DNA of 64,000 nt from Orientia tsutsugamushi str. Boryong (lineage in GTDB: Bacteria; Pseudomonadota; Alphaproteobacteria; Rickettsiales; Rickettsiaceae), in assembly GCF_000063545.1 (NCBI RefSeq), contig NC_009488.1, forward strand, positions 434,001 to 498,000. Reading direction: 5' to 3'. The notes beneath the pieces were generated by a model, which saw only the letters and a list, made by a program, of their open reading frames with translations, had not been told where the DNA came from and made no database searches. Every line of letters starts with the position of its first letter. Position 1 is the stretch's first letter. A program made the position numbers and the translations under genes. Positions 58,357-64,000 of this stretch are shown here, piece after piece.

Positions 58357-58895
58357 ATGCCAGTAAAAGTATTTAAATTTACACAAGCAGCATTAAATAA
58401 AATAAAAGTACCAACCAAAGAAGAAAAAATAATCAAGTTTAGAGATATAACACAAAGGAACTTACTGTTTATAATATCATATACTGGATTTAGAAGACTA
58501 TATTTATGAATAAACATTAATGGCATGTATTATAAAAAATAAAAATAGGAGATTTTCCAGATCTAACGGTAGCAGAAGCTAGAAAAAAGATACAGCAGTT
58601 AAAAAGTGATATTGCTAAAGGAATAAATCCAATGGATGAAAGACGGAAGATAAATAAAGAAAGAAGAGAAAAAAGAGAGAAGAGGCTTAAATTAAAGAAT
58701 GAACTAACATTCGGACAGATGCATGAAAAATATGCTGAATATAGTAGTATTTATCATTAAAAAGTTGGAAGAAAAGCTATGTAATAGTAAAGAGTTATAC
58801 AGCACCTTTATACCATAAAAAGATATCTGAGATTACCGAAGAAGATATTCAGAAGCTTTTTGACGAAATAACAGCAAAGAAATACTATGTAACAG
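58357..58895 (+). pseudogene. Tyrosine integrase N-terminal remnant
   Basis: Same protein start as at 47546 (MPVKVFKFTQ) with the same TGA after TGFRRLYL, then IGDFPDLTVAEARKKIQQLK and NELTFGQMHEKYAEYSSIYH followed by more stops. It ends near 58895 (EITAKKYYVTA) where traA sequence on the other strand begins. Catalytic domain absent. Confidence 0.82.
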
Positions 58896-61665
58896 CTTTC
58901 ATGATTTCAGGTATCACAAGCTCCTTAACAGCTGTGGCTCCTTTATTTTTTAGCATTTCGTTAAAATCTTCACCTTCTGAAGGAACTACGATGCTAGTGA
59001 TTGCTCCTTTACTTTTCAGTACTTTTGCAGCATCGTTTATAGTGCTTACATATTCTTTATTCTGTTTATCATTATTTGCAGCTATAAGAATCTTTTCTCC
59101 TTGAAATGGTTGATAGTACTTCAAATTATTAACATTTGAGCTATATACCATTCTGCTATCAATGCCAGCTTCCTGAAAACTTGATATCGTTTTTCCTTCT
59201 GCAGACAAAATGGTTACATCATAATTGTACTGTCTTTGTTCTTTGATTTGCATAAACAATGGAGTAGAAATATCTTTGGTGGTACATTGCTTTATGCAAT
59301 TCTCTTGCTGGACTCTTTCTACTTTAGCTTCTTGCTCTGGTTTAGCAGTAAAGTGATAATATTCTTCATTCACATGAGATCTATCATTGATATCATTGAT
59401 TATAGACTTAAACCAGTTTTCGATTTTACTAAAAACAGTTGTCTTTGTCCGTGCTTTCTCCAAATCATGAGCAGTTTTCAGAGTTATGCTAGCTGATTTA
59501 TCATTTGGTCTGCTAAGCTGATTTATTAAGCTGTTAATGCTTCTAGTTGCTTCCTTATTGCAATATAGCTGTAATTTCTCTATATGCCTTGTCATAGCTA
59601 CGTATGAGCTGCTTATATTACTTACTCCATTATGTAAAACGTATACATCTTTTATAGAAGCTCCCTGGGCCTTATAAACAGTACTTGCATAACCATGTTT
59701 AAATTGTATTTTGCTTGGGTCAAAACTCACATCTTGTCCTGCATCTGTCTTAGCTACAAATTCATTTTTATTAACCGAAGTTAAAGTTGCAAATTCACTA
59801 TTTTGTATTTGTAAATCCTTATCGCTTTTTTGAAATACAATTCGATCTCCAGCCATGTAGGACTCTTTCCTTCCAGCTATTGAACGCCTATATTCTGTGC
59901 CTTGTAGCGTGCCATTAGCTTTTAACAAAGATCTAATACTTGAATTAAGAATGTCTACCTCTTTATTACGTACTGTAATTACCAATTTTTCATGTAGCTT
60001 AAACTTGCTTAGACTCCAGTTGTATCTTAACTTACTCATTGAGTCCTGCAACGTATTATCAAACTTAATACATTTATTTTGTCTCAGTAATGTTATACCG
60101 CTTAAAATATTACTCTCAGCAAACTTTGTTGCTGCTTCTCTACTCCAGTTTTCACTTTGTCTTCGAATATTCACTAAAACATGTGAACTGAAAATATTAC
60201 TCAGCATCTCAAACATTCCGCCTCTTTCTATTGAAGCTAACTGCTTTTCATCTCCAGCAAGTATCAGTTGACAATTATTGTTTCTAACTACTCTAAACAG
60301 CTCTGCATATTCTCTAGTAGCAACCATTCCAGCTTCATCTACTACTATTAACCTATTTTGCATAAAAATTTTTTTTTTCGATTATACAAAAATCCTTTTA
60401 CTGTATAGACTTCCTTATAACCTTTGCTCCTCAGCTCTGATACCGCTTTATGAGTAGGAGCAAGTCCAATAACATTTTGTCCACGATTTGTTGCAATTTT
60501 ATATGCTTTTGCTAAAACAGTGGATTTACCTGTTCCAGCTCTTCCTCTTAGTACTCTAACTCCACTAGTGCTAAGCAAAATATGCCTTAGAGCTTGTTTC
60601 TGTTCTTCACTAACATTTGCTAGACCTTCTATATCACTTTTAAGATTGTAAATATCGTTGTAATAAACTTGATTATTGATTTTATTAGCTATTCTTATTA
60701 TTCTTACTTCCTCGTCTCTAACATCAGTTGTAGTAAAATATTTGCTACTTTCACCATCATCATGATATAACTCTAGTATTCTATTTGAACTGAACACTTG
60801 CTGAACTAACATTCCCCTTTCTGTTAGGTCTGGTATATCTTTTACTGCTTTTTCAATATCCTGCTTAGTAAAAATAGATTTGTAATGTGTTATAGCATCC
60901 GTTATTACATCAACATCCTTAATAATTTTTAAATTAGCCTCTTTACGTAACTCATTTTCATTTGCAACTTCATTAATTAAACCCCTAATTCTAGTAGGGC
61001 CAATATGCTCTTGCGGTACTGCACTTATCTTATCAACTCTATTTGTTAAGCCTAATTTAGCAAAATATGCATTAATTATTTCCTTCACTTTTTCATGAAT
61101 CATCTCGGAATCTCGAATAACAAACTTTTTGCCATTAACTGTTCTGCATTTGGGGTTTAAATTTACTGCTTTATCTCCTAAACCAGTTCCATCTTCTCTA
61201 AATCTTCTTGTAGTAACCAATATATGCGCATGCCAGTTTTTATCTCCTCTATGAGGCTTATGAATGTCTATCTGTACTCCAAGACCATTTTGCACCCATT
61301 CCCCCATTGCATCAACTATTTGATGAGTTATTTCTATTCTATGCTCTAAATTCAATTCCTTATCGTCTGGCAGTGCTATTACGATATCCTTCAATAGCTG
61401 ACTGTTTCTTCGTTTTTCTGTTTGTTCAACCTCATTCATTAATTGTTTGGACATTCTTGAATTTTTGATTTACATAAGCTGGTATCAGCACTGTATGATA
61501 TACGTTATCTTTTTTACAAGAGAAGTTATAACTTACATTTGTCTTCTCGTTTTTAACAATAGTTCTTGCATTATACGCTGCCTTACGACAACTATCTCCT
61601 CCTTTGATTCTACTTAAAAATTCAATCCTTGCAAACTGTATTGCCATTTCAACTCCAATCCTCAC
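58885..61665 (-). pseudogene. TraA_Ti relaxase/helicase, two frameshifts, C-terminus cut
   Basis: Starts at Met 61647 (MAIQFARIEFLSRIKGGDSC). The first shift near 61440 leads to the relaxase core, where DKNWHAHILVTTRRF contains the metal-binding His cluster of MobA/MobL enzymes. The helicase domain has Walker A GRAGTGKSTVL. The second shift is a ten-A run at 60369-60378, after which come Walker B VVDEAGM and YASTVYKAQGASIKDVYVL. The end (VKELVIPEIMKAVT) is at the integrase junction. The enzyme nicks and unwinds the element for conjugative transfer. Broken here. Confidence 0.9.
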
Positions 61666-61995
61666 CTGAGTTTCAGGTTAGCATGAGTTTTTTGATTTTG
61701 CCAGTACAAACTGCTTTTTTTAACACTCAATCGGCTAATTGGCACCCATTTTTTAGCAGTAAACTTTCAAGTTTACATATTGCGTATAAGCTTATTCTTT
61801 AATGAAGCTTCTAACCTGAATTCACGTTTTTTTGACTATAATTATTTGATGTTGGTTTGGCAGGTGCGGTTTTTTTCTTTACTGGAATTTTATTTTGATA
61901 TATTCTTGCCTGATTTTTTTATCTTTCTGAATTACTAACATGGCAAATCTTATGCAGCAAAAAATTACTCTCCAACAAAAAAAGCTAAGCTAATC

Positions 61996-62394
61996 ATGGA
62001 TGAGGTTAACCTCAAAATCAAAGAACGTAAAATGCGTACTCGACGTCTTATCGAAATGGGTGGACTAGTCGCTAAGGCTAAGCTTGATCACTTACAGACA
62101 AACACTTTATTTGGTGCAATTGTTTCACTAAAAGAAACTTTAACACAACATCCAAATGTTCAGAATCATTGGACTACAATCGGTAAAAATATTTTTGATA
62201 AGGAACAGCAAAATAAAGCTGCTGTGATTTTAAAATTTTCCTCTGAACCAGATGAAAACACTAAGCGCTACATTCGCCTTCATGGCTTAAAATGGAATAG
62301 CTTTCGTCAAGAATGGTGCAGCAATGTTAAGGACATTGAGGCCTTAAAGAATGGCCTTCTTAATGTTCAGTATAAACTTGAGCTTGTGTCTTAG
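61996..62394 (+). CDS. TraD-like conjugation accessory protein
   Basis: 132 residues. The first 50 (KIKERKMRTRRLIEMGGLVA) match the small TraD family that accompanies TraA_Ti relaxases. The last 80 (HPNVQNHWTTIGKNIFDKEQ ... GLKWNSFRQEWC) form a separate domain also found alone at 28905-29168. Upstream the frame stays open to a stop near 61936 with HGKSYAAKNYSPTKKAKLIM, so the start may have been lost. It is divergent from traA, as in other elements. 61666-61939 shows no gene. Confidence 0.78.
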   Translation: MDEVNLKIKERKMRTRRLIEMGGLVAKAKLDHLQTNTLFGAIVSLKETLTQHPNVQNHWTTIGKNIFDKEQQNKAAVILKFSSEPDENTKRYIRLHGLKWNSFRQEWCSNVKDIEALKNGLLNVQYKLELVS

Positions 62395-62481
62395 TTTTTT
62401 AATACTTATACAACAAACACAGCTTGATAATTCAGCTAATGTAATTTATAAATCATGAGTGTAATGCAATTTTAAATATAT

Positions 62482-63054
62482 ATGGTGGTTATGCGAATCA
62501 GTGATACTAGTGATTCTATCCAAATCTTGCCTAACAGCAATACTTTATCTGAGTTAACAAAATTAGTTTACAATTGTATATTTAACCATAAAGGTTATAA
62601 TATTTTGCTCTTGCTTGGATGGGATAACAGCACATATCGAGGCATTCAAGATAAAATTGTGCAGCTTCGTAATACTGAAACAGAAGCAATTATGCTACTT
62701 ACTAAAGACGATCTTCCCACATGCTTAGAATATTATTGTATGGAGCAAGGTAAACTAAATGTATTATATACACAAGTAGATTTTGCTTTTAATACCCTAA
62801 GATTAATAGTAGAAGAGTATTATGATTTATCTATACGGTTCCAACATTACAAATCTAACCTAACTATTGTATACAATAGTCACAGTGAAAATTTACAGAA
62901 ACAATTAGATGATTTTTTTACTCAACAATGCATGAATCACAATGAAAGTAGCAAATGCATCCATCACAGTGAAAGTAGCATTAGTGTTTTAGATATTGAG
63001 CAATTTAGAGATTTTGTAGGTGATATATTATTAATTGATGATCCAGAACGATAA
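62482..63054 (+). CDS. Protein of unknown function next to traD
   Basis: 190 residues, no membrane segment or signal peptide. Visible text: LPNSNTLSELTKLVYNCIF, YNILLLLGWDNSTYRGIQDK, LTKDDLPTCLEYYCMEQGKL. Near the end a small internal repeat, HNESSK and HHSESS, is coded by an imperfect direct repeat at about 62937-62984, followed by an acidic tail. The position beside traD and a SpoT-like fragment suggests RAGE cargo. No family recognised. The frame is clean. Confidence 0.6.
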   Translation: MVVMRISDTSDSIQILPNSNTLSELTKLVYNCIFNHKGYNILLLLGWDNSTYRGIQDKIVQLRNTETEAIMLLTKDDLPTCLEYYCMEQGKLNVLYTQVDFAFNTLRLIVEEYYDLSIRFQHYKSNLTIVYNSHSENLQKQLDDFFTQQCMNHNESSKCIHHSESSISVLDIEQFRDFVGDILLIDDPER

Positions 63055-63139
63055 TCTATGTATGCCAAGCAGCTATACTCCATTGTGCAAGTAGAAATAT
63101 ATGTAATGCTATGTATGCTAGTTAGAAAAAGCTTGTATT

Positions 63140-63422
63140 CTAACTAGCATAAAGCGTACAGTATTTATTTAGCTCTATGGCAATCTCTGGTAGTTTAAGG
63201 TATTGAGCAAGAGGTATAAATTCTTGCTGAGTTTCAATGACGATTTTTTGTCTTTTTTCATAAGGTTTTATTGATATAGTCTGAATATTATGGAATCGGT
63301 CGAAAAGCTTAATTAATAATAGTTCTGTTTTATTTTGGCTATAAAATGTTTGAATCATTTCTCTAGAACTGATTTTTTTATTACCATTAATTCTGGTAAG
63401 GTCAAAAACCTGTTCTGCAATA
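63140..63422 (-). pseudogene. SpoT-like HD gene, 3' part, cut by IS5-type element
   Basis: The frame runs from the IS junction at 63422 (EQVFDLTRINGNKKISSREM) to the stop at 63140. It keeps LLIKLFDRFHNIQTI, the DRxHN motif, and the common tail ETQQEFIPLAQYLKLPEIAI. The HP and HDxxED motifs are missing because the element at 63423 separates them. It was the third SpoT-like gene of the window. Confidence 0.85.
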
Positions 63423-64000
63423 GACTTCTTTCGAAACTATACAATGATGTAAAATGGTGTTATAAAAATCTGATTTGAAGTAATAATGAAATTAGATCAG
63501 ATTAAAGAGTTAAAGGATGAAAAATTTCGTCGATTAACAGTAGTAAGGGAGGGAATATTCTCAAAGATGGTGGATATTTTGAGGAAAGCTGATGGTGTTA
63601 AGAAATCAAAAGGAGGGCGTAAAAATAAGCTCAATTTGGAGGAACAGTTATTGATGGCCTTAGAATACCTTAGAGAATACCGTACTTATTTTCATATAGG
63701 TCAGAACTATGGGATTAGTGAAAGTTCAGCATATAAAGCTGTAAAATGGGTAGAAGACACCTTAGTTAAACACCCAAACTTTGCTCTTCCAGGTCGTAAA
63801 GCTCTAATGAATAGCGATATGAATTATGAAGTAGTCTTGATTGATGCTACTGAGAGTCCAATAGAAAGACCCAAAAAAAACAAAAATTCTATTATTCAGG
63901 AAAGAAGAAAAGGCATACACTAAAGACTCAAATAGTGGTAGACAAGAAAACACACTAAGTAATATATACAGATTTTTCTAACGGTAAAAAGCATGACTTT
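63423..64000 (+). mobile_element. IS5-type insertion sequence, left part (continues past window)
   Basis: Starts with GACTTCTTTCGAAACTATAC, the outer end also seen at 5173. It carries the transposase from ATG 63486: MKLDQIKELKDEKFRRLTVV, the helix-turn-helix and VVLIDATESPIERPKK. The frame is lost at 63923 because the critical run has eight A (63873-63880); nine would give the full enzyme. Nearly identical to the copy at 4270-5173 in the shared part. Flank on the left is CAATA. Confidence 0.88.

Noticed and set aside
59897-60271. 124-codon plus-strand frame
   Set aside because: Shadow of the helicase part of traA.
1-64000. rRNA genes, riboswitches, toxin-antitoxin pairs
   Set aside because: No rRNA segment, no recognisable riboswitch core and no clear toxin-antitoxin pair was seen on either strand.

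Overview
This window looks like the chromosome of Orientia tsutsugamushi or a very close relative: an AT-rich, obligate intracellular Rickettsiales genome filled with degraded copies of the Rickettsiales amplified genetic element (RAGE). The evidence is the mix of single-copy rickettsial housekeeping genes with broken F-type conjugation genes, a relaxase/helicase of the TraA_Ti type, DnaA-like and DnaB-like replication genes, short SpoT-like HD proteins, histidine-kinase remnants, ankyrin proteins with a C-terminal F-box-like motif, phage-type integrases, group II introns and many small insertion sequences. The species name is inference from gene content; no database was searched.

Layout. 1-5.2 kb is a RAGE fragment (DnaA-like and DnaB-like pseudogenes, an ankyrin/F-box gene, a group II maturase tail and an IS5-type element). 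5.9-16.9 kb is a core island: Ppx/GppA phosphatase, a secreted intradiol-dioxygenase-like protein, leuS, holA, tRNA-Leu(GAG), mgtE and an M32 carboxypeptidase. 17.2-35.9 kb is RAGE material bounded by inverted copies of the sequence that lies upstream of the integrase. It holds traB, rep/DnaA-like, DnaB-like, SpoT-like and ankyrin genes, histidine-kinase remnants, an Rpn-type nuclease, a complete-looking group II intron RNA, and traC-traV-traB remnants with an integrase. 36.1-44.7 kb is a second core island: rpsD, rsmE, mlaE-mlaF, recJ, ruvX, a DUF1189-like membrane protein, ccmE and a quinone oxidoreductase. 44.8-55.0 kb is again RAGE and IS debris (traL, traE, integrase, pilin, DnaA-like). 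55.0-57.7 kb holds two core transporters, a sodium:solute symporter and an AmpG-like MFS protein. 57.9-64.0 kb is a further RAGE end (integrase remnant, traA, traD, a SpoT-like fragment and another IS5-type copy).

The core genes look intact and functional: translation (leuS, rpsD, tRNA, rsmE), replication and repair (holA, recJ, ruvX), envelope lipid transport (mlaEF), cytochrome c maturation (ccmE) and nutrient or ion uptake. Almost every conjugation and replication gene of the RAGE is broken by frameshift, nonsense mutation, truncation or insertion. The genes of the element that remain open are the cargo that could act on bacterial or host physiology: SpoT-like HD proteins, ankyrin/F-box proteins and the Rpn nuclease.

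Three observations stand out. (1) Two DnaB-like pseudogenes exactly 19,732 bases apart share two stop codons and one poly-A frameshift, with no indel between them, and differ mainly in a 97-bp patch. (2) A composite transposon, made of a 141-bp MITE, a dnaA-like fragment and an IS5-type copy, sits inside traE with a 5-bp target duplication, and an unoccupied version of the same site survives at 45.78 kb. (3) Many frameshifts fall in runs of 7 to 10 adenines.
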